Shown: positions 38,801 through 48,600 of the stretch, piece by piece
Layout of the letters: the number at the start of each line of letters is the position of its first letter
How positions within the stretch are numbered: position 1 is the first letter of the stretch
Source: Lophius americanus
Taxonomy: Eukaryota > Chordata > Actinopteri > Lophiiformes > Lophiidae
Assembly (NCBI GenBank): GCA_037951165.1
Contig: JBBDHG010000127.1
Location: 3,171,001 to 3,235,000, forward strand
DNA length: 64,000 bases
Direction of reading: 5' to 3'
Notes under the pieces: generated by a model
Told to the model about the DNA's origin: nothing
What the model saw: the letters and a program-made list of their open reading frames with translations, nothing else
Database searches by the model: none
Position numbers and translations under genes: made by a program

Positions 38801-40317
38801 TTGATTCCTTGCAGGGCAGTGTAGTGGCTAGCATAGTTGGCCAACAGAAAGAAAGTTCTGGATTTAGATCCGCCATGGGGCTCTCCGTGTCGAGTGTGCA
38901 ATTTCTCCCCATTTCTATATGCGTCCTTCTGGATTCCTCTCAGGGTCCAAAAACATGTAATGTAGGTGAGTGGATGCTTGACGGTATGTATTGGCTGAGT
39001 GATGAACTGGCGGTTTGTCAAGGGTATAACTGTCCTCTCACAATATTGGCTAGGATAGCACACCACCCTGACCCTGGATAAGAAGTTCGGGGAAATTATG
39101 AATAATTAGCCGTGCTCCTTTTCATTTAATCTTCCTATGTTCTGGTTTCAGATGCCATGCTCATGCTTGCTGAGAGGCTGGAGGGTCCGTTTAATTTCGA
39201 ATCTGTCATGGACCCTATCGATGTGAAGATTTCAGATGCCATCATGAACATGCAGGAGAACAGCATGCAAGTGTCGCAAAAAGTCGGTATCATTTTACAC
39301 ATATTTAAACAGAGTAACAGACAACCGATGATTATTTTCCACTAATTCTACTTTTCTGACAGGTTTTCCAAGGATGCGGTCAACCTAAAGCAAGTATTGC
39401 CTCCCGTTCCACTCGCTCCATCAAAGAACCTGTCTTTACTGGCCGCTTTCGCCCTTACAGTCCCGATGCAAGGCCCACCACCGCTGCTGGGACCAGTCTC
39501 GATCGATTGGTAAAGACGAAACTATAAAAAAAAACACAGACCACATCTAAACTAGTTGTTTTCCTTTAAGTAGTCGTGTCTGATTAATTTCTTCTGTGTT
39601 GTCAATGCAGACAGGGGACGTGAAGAGGAGGCTGAAACATGCAAAGAAGTTCTGGTCTACATTACCAGAGACTGTGTGTGCAGGGGAGAGAATTGCCCCT
39701 GGGGATGGGTGCTGGAATGGAACAGCAAAAAGCAGGTATGATAGGCAGTACAAATGCAGAGTCACGTGTTGTAAAAATGTAAAGTGTCTTAAAATCTATC
39801 ATGTCGACTAATATTCACTCTCACTCTCATTCTACATAGATACGAGTCAGTTGTCATTGGCAATGGACTTGCCAATCAGGTGTCAAACCCTGATGTGGAC
39901 GTTGACATAACAAAGCCTGACATAATGATCCGCAGTCAAATAACAGCTTTGAGGGAAATGACAAGTTGGCTCAAAGCTGCACACAGTGGCAATGATATCT
40001 CCATTGATAACGGTGAGCACGATTGTCCTTATTTATGCCTCTGTTTCAATTCCATAATTGGAAAACCTTTGACAGAGATGTTTTTCTTCCCAGATGAGGA
40101 GAGCAGTGGGGGTGAGGAGAGCGGCAGTGGTTGTGATTCTCCATCCTGCGACACAGACCGAGACATCTACTTCTCCACTCCACCAAACCCTGGAAATCCC
40201 CGGATTAATCAAGTGGTGCTGGGCTCAAACACATCAGGGGCAGCTGCCGCACATGGAAGCATTGCGCTGGCGCTCTGCGGGCTGGCGCTGGCCCTACTTG
40301 CTCCCCACTTTAGATAA
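5989..40317 (+). CDS. gpc4: Glypican, GPC4/GPC6 class (9 coding exons)
   Basis: Heparan sulfate proteoglycan attached to the outer leaflet of the plasma membrane by GPI; glypicans of this class act as co-receptors for Wnt, BMP and other ligands, and zebrafish gpc4 (knypek) drives convergent extension. Spliced CDS: 5989-6148, 28351-28509, 37090-37487, 37841-38006, 39152-39282, 39363-39509, 39611-39735, 39840-40012, 40094-40317; 1683 nt, 560 aa, normal for the family. A hydrophobic signal peptide occupies about residues 1-22. The 14 conserved glypican cysteines are present, plus two near the C-terminus. Exon 6 holds a furin-type RSTR site; exon 9 holds SGGEESGSG heparan-sulfate attachment serines and ends in a hydrophobic GPI-signal tail. 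Exons 5-7 match GPC4/GPC6 far better than GPC1, 2, 3 or 5. GPC4 is preferred over GPC6 on SKGFN.ND near the N-terminus and DVK..LK.AKKFW in exon 7, but the core exons are about equally close to GPC6, so the symbol is less certain than the family. Confidence 0.93.
6452..6880. mobile_element. Candidate MITE with short TIRs
   Basis: Left end AATGCTGCGTTC at 6452 and right end GAATGCAGCATC finishing at 6880 are near reverse complements, and a CGGAAAT/ATTTCCG-like stretch lies inside each end. No coding capacity. Target-site duplication is not clear. Confidence 0.45.
7352..7379. repeat. Perfect 13-bp inverted repeat, 2-base loop
   Basis: CTATTTATCCACT, loop CC, exact reverse complement. Upstream CCACTGG (7342-7348) partly repeats the centre of the palindrome. 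Confidence 0.9.
10333..10544. repeat. Tandem duplication, 106-bp unit, two copies
   Basis: The unit beginning CACATCTTATACGAAAG at 10333 recurs at 10439, and the copies differ by only a few bases (for example CTCAAATTT against CTAATATTT). Recent local duplication in glypican intron 1. Confidence 0.93.
12500..12700 (+). mobile_element. tRNA-derived SINE
   Basis: The head resembles a tRNA gene: A-box-like TAGCTCAGCAAGTTGA and B box GGTTCAAGCCC at 12552-12562. It is followed by a body with CCCACTGCTCCTTCAGG and ATGGATCAAATGCAGAGAATTGAATTT, a sequence common to fish tRNA-SINEs. The tRNA part is degenerate and lacks proper pairing, so it is not a functional tRNA gene. Confidence 0.8.
15952..15984. 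repeat. Perfect 14-bp inverted repeat
   Basis: AGTTGTTGCCATTT, loop GTTTA, exact reverse complement. Confidence 0.9.
18446..18472. repeat. Perfect 10-bp inverted repeat
   Basis: CTGGTCAACA, loop AACGTTG, exact reverse complement. Confidence 0.85.
24838..24960 (-). mobile_element. Degenerate tRNA-SINE body, minus strand
   Basis: Read on the minus strand it contains CCCACTGCTCCCTCAGGG, matching the bodies of the copies at 12500 and 31873; on the plus strand it has the common fish pattern GGGTTCAGGGTCTCGCTCAAG. The tRNA head is not recognisable. Confidence 0.6.
26161..26235. repeat. (TG)n microsatellite
   Basis: About 37 TG units with one TT interruption near 26219-26221. Confidence 0.97.
26736..26820. 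repeat. (TA)n microsatellite in a larger palindrome
   Basis: About 25 AT units at 26761-26810, flanked by AAATTGTGT on the left and ACACACACAATTTTT on the right, so the whole block is a potential long hairpin. Confidence 0.95.
28351..28509 (+). CDS. gpc4: Glypican exon 2
   Basis: Acceptor CTTGTAG, donor GTAAGC. Encodes the VCPQGFSCC cysteine cluster typical of glypicans. Phase 1 at both ends. Confidence 0.93.
29429..29473. repeat. 15-bp tandem repeat, three copies
   Basis: Units of the form (G/A)CATCATCTAATTAT, the third with one change. Confidence 0.9.
30055..30510 (+). mobile_element. hAT-type element with BED-finger remnant
   Basis: Terminal inverted repeats TACAGATGCACTGATTG (30055) and CAATCTGTGCATCTCTA (ends 30510) match at 15 of 17 positions. 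Flanking 8-mers ACTTTTTG and ATATTTTG look like a worn target duplication. Inside, around 30230-30335, a frame reads CNTNK...TTNLIKDFKFNHPEES, resembling the BED zinc finger at the start of hAT transposases (TTNL..HLK..HP). Only 456 bp remain, so it is an internally deleted, non-autonomous copy. Confidence 0.75.
31007..31662. mobile_element. TIR element, copy A (656 bp)
   Basis: Left end AGGTGGGTTTACATTGGACA, right end TGTCCATGTAAACCCACCT: inverted repeats of about 19 bp. Internal sequence matches copy B at 32403 in the same orientation, including ACTTTTC...AATTAAACCTTTC, CATCGAC, GACAAAGAGG and CAACTCAAAC blocks. No intact transposase; superfamily unassigned. Confidence 0.85.
31873..32112 (+). 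mobile_element. tRNA-derived SINE
   Basis: Head with A-box-like TAGCTTAGTGGGTAGAGCA and B box GGTTCAAGCCA (31924-31934), body with CCCACTGCTCCTTCAGGGA and GGGTTAAATGCAGA, and an ATTATTATTAAT tail. Same family as the copy at 12500. It sits between the two TIR elements. Confidence 0.85.
32403..32968. mobile_element. TIR element, copy B (566 bp)
   Basis: Ends AGGTGGGTGTACATGGGACA and TGTCCATGTAAACCCACCT. Shares its interior with copy A but is about 90 bp shorter. Flanked by ACT on both sides, a possible 3-bp target duplication, which copy A does not show. Confidence 0.85.
34962..34978. repeat. Poly-G run (17)
   Basis: Seventeen consecutive G in a G-rich stretch of glypican intron 2. Confidence 0.9.
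35686..36690. mobile_element. hAT-type non-autonomous element (about 1 kb)
   Basis: Left end TAGAGCTGCAACGAATAATCG and right end TAATCGACTATC...AGCAGCCCCA correspond to the widespread fish hAT termini (TAGGGCTGCAAC...). Flanking CTCAGAAT and CTCAGCCA look like an eroded 8-bp target duplication. Interior is AT-rich with no transposase frame. A second partial terminus (AAAATAGTAGCAGCC) is duplicated just outside at 36699-36713. Confidence 0.75.
36849..36935 (-). mobile_element. Dispersed fish retroelement tail, minus strand
   Basis: TTTTCTATAATTGCTTATCCTG...CCTCTCCCAGCTGTCACTGAGCGAGAGGTGGGTTACA is the reverse of the common tail seen at 44085 (GAACAGGATGAGCGGTTATAGAAA). Family name not assigned. 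Confidence 0.65.
37090..37487 (+). CDS. gpc4: Glypican exon 3
   Basis: Acceptor GTCTACAG, donor GTAAGT. Largest coding exon; helical N-lobe segment with FFRELL, DFWADLLERMF and PFGDVPRKL motifs shared with GPC4 and GPC6. Confidence 0.95.
37841..38006 (+). CDS. gpc4: Glypican exon 4
   Basis: Acceptor CCTCTAG, donor GTAAAC. Six cysteines in the CPYC...PCQNYC...GCLANQ arrangement. Confidence 0.95.
38007..39151 (+). other. Glypican intron 4
   Basis: No coding content recognised; a dispersed repeat occupies 38813-39083. The 111-codon frame at 38362-38697 lacks any domain. Confidence 0.6.
38813..39083 (+). mobile_element. Dispersed fish retroelement copy
   Basis: AGGGCAGTGTAGTGGCTAGCA, then CCGCCATGGGGCTCTCCGTGT, TCCAAAAACATGTAATGTAGG and GATGAACTGGCGGTTTGTC follow the order of a repeat common in teleost introns. 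Same family as 44085 and 36849. Confidence 0.7.
39152..39282 (+). CDS. gpc4: Glypican exon 5
   Basis: Acceptor GGTTTCAG, donor GTCGGT (weak but keeps frame). Encodes AERLEGPF and SVMDPIDVKISDAIMNMQ, nearly invariant in GPC4/GPC6. Confidence 0.95.
39363..39509 (+). CDS. gpc4: Glypican exon 6
   Basis: Acceptor CTGACAG, donor GTAAAG, phase 0 at both ends. Contains FQGCG, the furin-like RSTR site, and RPTTAAGTSLDRL. Confidence 0.95.
39611..39735 (+). CDS. gpc4: Glypican exon 7
   Basis: Acceptor AATGCAG, donor GTATGA. Encodes AKKFWSTLPETVC and the CWNG cysteine. Confidence 0.94.
39840..40012 (+). CDS. gpc4: Glypican exon 8
   Basis: Acceptor ACATAG, donor GTGAGC. Encodes GNGLANQ and the NPDVDVDITKPD segment shared with GPC6 and GPC1. 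Confidence 0.94.
40094..40317 (+). CDS. gpc4: Glypican exon 9 (terminal coding)
   Basis: Acceptor TTCCCAG, stop TAA at 40315. Holds the Ser-Gly attachment cluster, two further cysteines (GCDSPSC) and the Ala/Leu-rich GPI-signal tail. Confidence 0.94.
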
Positions 40318-41369
40318 AACTGGCTGGGGCGGGAGAGGAAGAGAACAAGCAGGAATGAGGGCGCGAAGGGGATAACTGTAAGAGAGACTTAAAAACTGCC
40401 TTCAGGACCTTGGACTATCCACCATTGGGGGGGAGACTCTTATTAATACTACAATAACTTCACTTTTAATTGTTTGTATGTTTAAGGACATCATTGGACA
40501 GCAACGTGATTTTTTTCGCCAAAACACACACCTTTTTCCTCTGTGTGCAACTAATAAGCTCCTGACATCATGGTTCGACTGCAGCATTACAAACGTTACA
40601 TAATTGTCTTATTTTGGAAATTCGTTCTCAAAATTATTCCTTTTTGTGCCTTCTTCAATGATTGCTGTCTGTCTGAAAACTAAACAGTGAGCAAGATGTT
40701 AGGTTGAACATTGAGTGCCTGTGGTGGGACACATTTTCATATTTCTGAGGATGTTCTTTCTTTACCTTATTCAGAGATCAACAAATTGTGTAGTGTTGCT
40801 ATGAATATAAAGAATTTATAACATTTTTTTGTTGCACATTATAAATGTGCATTCTGTGAATGTTCATGTCTGCGCATTTATACATTTACATGGATCAACC
40901 AGCCAGATATTATGAAGCTCGCTGTTGATCTCAGCTAAAGGAGAGTTTGAGCTGTTCACTTTAAATTGTTAAAATGTTCCGAGCTCACCTCTATGAAATG
41001 CAGTGAGAGAGAGCTTACAGCCCAGGTATTTATGTTTGACCTAGAGATAGAATTATTCTTTTGAAGAGGTTTCGGCATGCATTGTTAGCCCAAACATGGA
41101 TAGTAAGTAGTTAACATCGTGTAACTTTTTAATTTCCTCAGCCAATACTGAGGTCAGACAGCATGCATACTCTCACTGTCAATACAATTTGATTTGATGA
41201 GTTGAAAATGTCTGATAGAGTTGAGATATGTGGCTTGCATCCTGGAGAGAGGCGTCTTGCGTGGAAGAGGTAAAACTGACAAGTCCTGAATGCCCTTATA
41301 GGTACTGTGCGCACAGTTCAGCGCAGAAGTTCTGACTCTATACAGTCTTACTTGTTTGAAAGAAGTATG

Positions 41370-41379
41370 AAAAAAAAAA

Positions 41380-41413
<34 letters not shown>
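41370..41413. repeat. A10 followed by G34 homopolymer
   Basis: Ten A then thirty-four G without interruption. The open frame across it, giving a glycine run, is an artefact of the tract. Confidence 0.95.
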
Positions 41414-41415
<2 letters not shown>

Positions 41416-43076
41416 TGAGTTTGAAGTGTTTTTACAGGAGAGGAGGAACAAAGAACAGTGCTTTGATCAAATTAATTCAAGGAAAGATTATTTTAATACA
41501 GGGTTGTATGTTGAAGAGGTGTTGTAATTTTTAGCTGTTTTTGGTATGAAAATATATATTAGGTACTACAGTTGACTTTATTGTTAGTCGTAGGTGGTGG
41601 AAGAGGACAGTGCAGAGATATCCAGGGCACTTTTTGGTCAGTGCACAGTGTTGAGGGGAGCTCAGTTTATTTTTTTTGTTTTTCCCCACATCCCCTGTTC
41701 CACGATATACATTTGTACCTCTTAAATAGCCTGTGTCCGTATAAAATGACTCATTCTGAATCATTTCATGTGCCTATCATCCCCATTCTCATTGTGTCTG
41801 CTCAAGGACACGTTGAAGTGTTGCCACAAGTTCCACCAAAATCATTATCAGAAACTTTTTGAGGTAAAGAAAACAAAGAATCTAGGTCCTGATGATTTTT
41901 ATCCTTGATATGCTCCGAGGTGTTGAGGATATTGTTGACAAAAGCTGACAAAACCAACTATGATTTTCTTTACCTTTTGAATTGATAATCAGTTCTGTAA
42001 ATTGCATTGTCTGGCCATTTCATCTCTAAATGATGCTGCCTCATGTCGCTTTTGTACAGTAACTTATGCATGTATTTTAATCTCATTGCAAACATGCTTT
42101 TAGAACTGACATAGATAATCCAAAATACAGTACGCAGAATGTTTTGATATGCCAAATTTAGATGAAAATAATACATTTCTCATAGACATTGATCAAATTT
42201 AGGGGGTTTAAATATGCAGTGCGTAAAACATGAAAGATGTTATTTGCTCGTTTCACATTTGTCTGAAGGTCGGAAACCGGCTGGAGGGCAGGCAGACAGT
42301 AAATACATGGCACAAACTTTACTCCTCTTGTTTGGCTTTGAAATTTTGACAGGTTGATTGTAAGCTTATGCGAAATATTCTTCTAAAAAAAACTTGATCC
42401 GAATTAACAGACATGGGTCACGTAACAGGAAATGTGTTAAAATTTTGATCTGAAGGATTTGACGGAATATATCTAAAATATAAGGAACCTTATTTTAAGG
42501 TTATGTAGCTGCGCTTCAGCAGCTTGACTTGGCATTACCTGTGTGTGACCAGTGCAGTTCCCCCGATTTTTTTTCTTGAGTGTGTGTCCCACCAACATTT
42601 TTACAAGGGCTTGTGCATGTGTTAATGTCATGTGGAAGAGTTGTCGTGTGAAGAACCCAACTTTCTGTGAGAGGAAACGTTTTGGGTGATGATGGTAAAT
42701 GTCTGTGCTTGCGGGCCAGGGCTGCGACATTTTCCGGCTGGCAGGAATTGGTCCAGCTGCCAGATGTTCGATCGATCCACAGAGAAACTTTAGTCCAGTG
42801 ACTTGAAGGTTGACTCGGACAGGTGTTGAAAGAATTCCATCAGCCTGTGGCCAACAACAGAAGCGACTCATGTTCTGTGAGACTGAGTGATTGACTGAAA
42901 GAATAAAAAGAGTGTAAATAAAGAGCAGCCATTTTAGATGTCTCTAAAAGAGGCCGTAACAGAACACCAGATTTTTACTTGTCAGAGTATCTCCTAAATG
43001 TTATGAAAAAAATGAGATAGATGTTAAATTGCAAGAGAAAAATGTATATTAAACAACACTTCTTAGTCTTGTTGAA

Positions 43077-43082
43077 ATAAAG
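43077..43082 (+). terminator. Candidate poly(A) signal, glypican
   Basis: AATAAA; the last of three (also 42902-42907 and 42917-42922) downstream of the glypican stop. Confidence 0.45.
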
Positions 43083-43475
43083 ACTGCCAATATTTAAACT
43101 GTTGTGAATGGTCTCCTTTTATCAATATACTTGATTGACAGGTGTAAATTCAGTGACAAAATGAATTCTAGAGCATATTGAGCCAGCATCTCATAGATAG
43201 CATTCCCATAGATCCCCTTTTTTAATTTTTAAAGAGAGGTTTTTGGTAAAATGTGCAGTAGTGCAAAGTATCATAAAATCTTGTGTTTAGTTTTTTTTTG
43301 TCAAAACAATTTTTTCAAAGTCAAGATGAAGAAAAATTCAAGATATATTTGGTGGAATGTGTTCACAGAGATTAATATAATTTTGATTATTATGTATGAT
43401 ATGTGTCCGATCAAACTAAAAGGTAAATCGTGGATCATATCATCATATCACTAGACTTATCTACAGTACACTACA

Positions 43476-43622
43476 TTTATCTATATCTATATATATGTGT
43501 GTATATATATATATGTACTTTATATATGTATATATATGTATGTTTATATATATATGTATATTTGATGTATATATGTGCATATGTATGTTTATGTGTGTAT
43601 GTATGTACATATGTATGTGTTT

Positions 43623-43687
<65 letters not shown>

Positions 43688-43700
43688 AATATATATCTAT
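43476..43700. repeat. TA/TATG-rich low-complexity tract
   Basis: Degenerate TATATG/TATG repeats followed by an uninterrupted TA run at about 43625-43680. Open frames here on both strands encode only Tyr/Ile/His repeats and are artefacts. Confidence 0.95.
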
Positions 43701-45189
43701 AAAATTGACAAAATTACTTTTTGCCATATGCAAACACCATGCAATAGAGTTTTTCAGCTTGTATTTATAAGCTTTAGTCATACAGAAATGGTACGGTTCT
43801 TGTATATTTGTTAATATTTCTGTTATGACAATAAAATAACTTGAAGCTACAAGTAAGCTGCAGCTGCTCCACTATCTGAAACTGGTCAATCAGCCATTTA
43901 TTTTCCTGGTGCAAATTAAATGTCTTTATCAATAACAATAAAGGAGTGCAAACTGCTTTAGAGGAAACGAACTGTCTCCCATTTAAATTGATTATTTCAG
44001 TTAGACAAAGCAACTCGAGATGTAATACAAATATTACCTCTTACCTAACAGTAAGAAAGCTTTAGACTGTTAGTGCATTTATGTGTTCAGTTTGCATGTT
44101 CTCACCATGTTGGTGTGGGTCCTCTAGCTTCCTCCAACACGTAATATAAGTGGACTGGTGACTCTAAATTGTCGGTGGGTGTGTGGGTAGATTTGTTTTA
44201 TGTGTTGGTTGTACACTAGCCCAATGTAAGCTGGAATAGGTTCCAGCACACAGCCCACTATCCTGAACAGGATGAGCGGTTATAGAAAGCTGAAAGGAAT
44301 CTTAAATTGAGCCCCTACCACCCCCTCTGTCCCTACAACATTTTCTTCAGGAATGGATCTTCATCGAAATAAACTACTAAACAGCACCATTAAGTATATG
44401 TTCTATTACATCTCATATCGTAATTTAAGATCTGGAATTCTGTGTTTCCATCCAGTGATTTGGGATCGAGACCAATAAATGGATATTCTGTGGAGATGTT
44501 GAAACGACTAATCATTTGAAGCCTCTGCATTCACTAAAACTGCATTCGTCCAGTTTTTTTTTTCTTCTCAAAAAATACAGTATTTATAGATTTATTATGA
44601 TCAGCACCACAGATGAGTGACTGGTCAACAACACCATTATTCTAGGAGATTTCTCAATTTCTCTTCATGCTATGAAACCTGCAATTTATTTTATGTATCG
44701 TCTCTTTCTCTGTGATTCTAAATCTATTCCTCTATTCATTCTCACAAAGTGAAGGTTTTGTCTGAAACAATATTGGTTGTCTTTGGCCACCAGGTGTGGA
44801 CATCTCAATTTCACTCAAAGCGTGGAATAAAAATTCCCGAAAGAAGAGCTTCGTGTTCACTTAAGTTATCGTTGTTTTGAAGGATAAGATTAACTTATGA
44901 ACACTTTTTATTACCACCAATTTGACATAGGTTCAAACAAAACCTGTAATATTTGCAATAACAACATAAAACAATGTTAGAAGGCTGGACCACCTATCAA
45001 CAATTCGAATTAATGCCTGACGAGGGATGAACATTGAGTTTTAAAACCTAGAACTGTTTTTAAATTCACTTTAAATTGTTTCTACCGAGAATCTACGGAA
45101 GCCTATTGCATTCACTTCAGGAAAGATGTTTTCCATGATTTTTTGAATGAATAACTATTTATTCTCATTATTTCATAAAAACAGAGCCC
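43701..45189. other. Intergenic between glypican and brd8
   Basis: AT-rich. It holds the repeat copy at 44085-44300. No gene recognised. Confidence 0.6.
44085..44300 (+). mobile_element. Dispersed fish retroelement tail
   Basis: Contains TTTGCATGTTCTCACCATG, GGTGACTCTAAATTGTCGGTG, GCTGGAATAGGTTCCAGC and the terminal GATGAGCGGTTATAGAAAG, a tail found many times in teleost genomes. Confidence 0.75.
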
Positions 45190-45192
45190 AGT

Positions 45193-45418
45193 ATTCTGAA
45201 TTAACGAGATAAGTCTCACCCGCGAGAGAGTTGGACTTCACGGAGCAATCATCTTGCACATGTTTAGTTTAATCCGTATGTATTTTGGTCCAGGTTTAAG
45301 ACATTGGAGATACTTAAGGTAGCTAAGATACCTAAGGACTTTGAGGCTGTTCAGACGGAAAGCACGGGACTCTATTTTTCAGAGTTAATGAGATAACTAA
45401 GTCGTTAATTCTGAAAAA
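45193..45418. mobile_element. Candidate small inverted-repeat element
   Basis: TATTCTGAATTAACGAGATAAG at 45193 faces CGTTAATTCTGAAAAAC at about 45402-45418, and a second inner copy (TTTTTCAGAGTTAATGAGATAA, about 45376) forms a hairpin with that right end. It lies just upstream of the brd8 leader. Boundaries and family are uncertain. Confidence 0.4.
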
Positions 45419-45571
45419 CAGGACAAATGTCCTTTTCTATGGTGAATACAATACGCGTTCGTGGAAGTCAGGTAAGTCATTATGAAAAATGTATTCTATA
45501 TGGACTGATTTACACCTTTCCGGAGGCGTCGGGTATGGCGGGTCATTTCTTTTTCCCATCCTGTGTGTACC

Positions 45572-45576
45572 ATTGG
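45572..45576 (-). promoter_or_regulatory. Inverted CCAAT box near brd8 start
   Basis: ATTGG about 46 bases before the brd8 ATG, in a locally GC-richer stretch. No TATA box is seen, as is usual for a housekeeping chromatin gene. The ATG itself sits in AAATGGCG, which resembles the core of a YY1 site. Confidence 0.3.
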
Positions 45577-45621
45577 AATCAGTCCGGCGGAAATTGTTTT
45601 CACGGGTTAGCCACAAAGGAA

Positions 45622-45640
45622 ATGGCGAGCGGTATCGGCA
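45622..45640 (+). CDS. brd8: brd8 exon 1 (coding part)
   Basis: MASGIG followed by one base of the next codon. Donor GTGAGT. This ATG is chosen because it joins in frame to exon 2 and matches the family N-terminus (MATGTGKHKLL). The longer upstream frame from 45427 has no family match. Confidence 0.9.
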
Positions 45641-48600
45641 GTGAGTAATACTTTCCCGACTCTTATTTTATTTATTTTGTGACTTTGTAACAGAGCTCAT
45701 CAGTAAACGAAATACAACTATTGTATTCGAATCAGTTTGTTTTTAGCCGTTTGCTCCATCGCCCGATTAACGTTATGCCATTTCGCTTTGTGTGTGCCTA
45801 TAGAATGTGTCCCCCGTAATCAACATTTTAAGCTAACACTAATATTTTGTTTTTAGCCAAAAGTGAGGGTTTTGTCTGACGAATCATTGTTTTAACTATT
45901 TCTTATTAATCTTATACTTTGCAACCCCGTGTTATGTAATGAATACTACAATAATTTTTAAAAGCTTCATATAAACAACCAAGCTAGGATGCTAATGTCA
46001 ACAAATAATGGCTAACAGTAGCTGGGTTACGGTTGGCTATGAATTAATGCATTTGATTCAGCAAACCCGCGCTCAGCTTCTTAAAATGCCAAATTAAATG
46101 AATCTTTGATAAAGTTTTGCCGTCATCATACATGGATGATAACGTCTGCAAGTAAATTGGACCACAACAAATCATTGGTTGGTGTGAGTACCCAGACACA
46201 TTATAAATTCCATGCATATTTGTGCTTTATTTTACACAGAACACAAGATCCTGAATGTGGGACCAACAGAGCCCTGGTCTGTCAGGGAGAAACTGTGCCT
46301 GGCATCCTCTGTGATGAGGAGCGGTGACCAAAACTGGTAAATTGAAAACCCACTCATGGATTGTTGACATTCAAAAAAGTGACAGCACAATGAAAAGGAA
46401 TGGTTTTCTGTGGGTTTTTTTCCCATATGAACAGCTAGAACAGAGGCAGTTATTATTAAGAAGTTATCGATACAGGATTTTCCTTTTAGTTATATAGACC
46501 GTACTTTCAAGGGACATACATGACCACAATTGCGAAGTAGTAGTTAAACATTAGGGATAATACAGTTATAGGGCTGGCACAATTGGTTGCAATTTAATAT
46601 TGATCACGAATTTTGCCTCTGTTTTATTAAATTTACATGATCAAGCGATATTGACTTTTAAAATGCTTTGGCCATACAATGCTCTGCAGCAAAATAAATC
46701 AAGCCTCCTAAACTGCCTCTTGCCCAATCACAACTATTCCCTACACCACACTGCCTGTGAAAACATTTTCCTGAATGCAGAAATAAAGTGACTTGTTTAC
46801 GGTCAAAACGAAAATTAAGTCTTTGAAGTCCGTTGTTTGGAAGTTTTTCGCAATTAAAAGAAGTGCTGTTAACCTAGAATAAACCATATTCAAATAGAAA
46901 CTTGTAGTTACGCTAAAAGAAACATTCAACTTTTTGAACCTCTTGAAAACACGCAACAAAGTGCTGGGTGATAAATGCAAAAAAGCCGCATAAAAAGACT
47001 CCCATGTGAATCATCCACTATCACTCACATATTCTTAACAGCGACCCTGTACACAGTGTCACTGAATCCATTTAGTTCCCGAAGACCTGCTGACATCAAC
47101 AATGTAATCACATTCCATTTGGTCAAATATATGTGTCCAATAAACAATGGAGGCTACAGGAAAATTATCAATACACTGGATTAAATGGATATTTTAGTCA
47201 TTCATTCAAGCAAAATGTTAAGCAGAGATAGCGAGGTATCTCACAGCTGTCCAGTACCTTTCAATGGCTGCGGACCACAAGGCAATCAGAGAAATGAAAA
47301 ACTATTAAGAAAGTACAGGGGCCAAAACCGATCTCTGAACCTTCCTTTGCCTCTTCCTCACTCCTTCTCCACGTTTTCAGAACGTCGTTTTGCTTTCTGC
47401 TCCACACTCCTCGACTTTGAGTGAAGCATTTTGGTTAACGTGTACACAATGTCTGTTAAAGATTTAGACTTCAACAGACATTGTTGCATTATTTCCCGTT
47501 TCCTGTTCCCTTAACATCAAAGGAACAAAGGCATCAGCAATGGACTCAGTTTCAAATTTGCGCCTTGGTAAATTGTGACATCACTACTCGAATTGCCCTT
47601 TATTTTATTTTAAATGCTGGGAAACCTGGAACGTCACCAAAGTTTCATCATCCGTAGGATATGCCAAAATCTACCTATGGGTAGGGTTTTATGGACTTTT
47701 TTCCTCCCATAACTCGGGTGAAAACATAACCTCCACCCTTGCTGAAAGTGATAAATTGAATAATCGTGATTAATAATCATGTTTACAAAACATAATTGAA
47801 TAATCATGATTAATCATCGTGATTACAACATTATCGTTCACATTCATTTTACTATCCAGAAGTTATTTATCTGAAATGCATTGATAAGTATACCTGTAGA
47901 ATATATCACAGCATTCATTGATTAATTAATTTATTTATTTATTAATAAACTACAAGGTACTCAGAAATCAAGGGACTGTTTGAAGTCAGCTCAAATGCTC
48001 CGTTATGTTTATGCACTAGTAATAGTTTGACCCTCCTTATATGACACATTAAACATTGAAACCTACCTCAAGTGTTTTGAAAAACATTGGTATCACTTTT
48101 AGTTTGAAAAAAGGGTATTTCACGAATGTCAGTTTTCATCAGGATCAAGTTAATTTACTCATATATAAAATTTGACACCTGATTAAGTAAGATTCAGCTA
48201 CAATCTGATCTGAACGTCTGTACCATTATTGCTTATTATCTTGCAGTAATGCATTTTCTTTGAGTCCTATAAAAAAATTCTGAATCATTGATGCAATGGG
48301 AATGTCTTTACATAGTATTTTTGTCCAAGCATTAACCACATTATCCATGAAGTAAGGAGCAAAAATTATATAATTTCCCCATAATTTAGATCATCAGCCA
48401 GTTGGATTTATTTCATATCTTTAGCCTGAAAAACTAGAAAAAGCAGTCAGACCGTACGAATCTCCGCCAAGGCACAACAGTACCCTAAGTTAAGGAAACA
48501 TTCCTGCAGATTCCTAAATTGGTGTCTGAGTAATTGCCAGCTTCTGTATCTCCCAACAACTCCAGCATATTCTTGGAATATCTATAAAATACGCTGTAAC

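Larger units (their letters stand above)
40318..43100 (+). other. Probable glypican 3' UTR
   Basis: No further coding exon. Candidate poly(A) signals AATAAA at 42902, 42917 and 43077. It includes an A10-G34 tract at 41370-41413. The extent is inferred from the signals only; an earlier end is possible. Confidence 0.5.
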
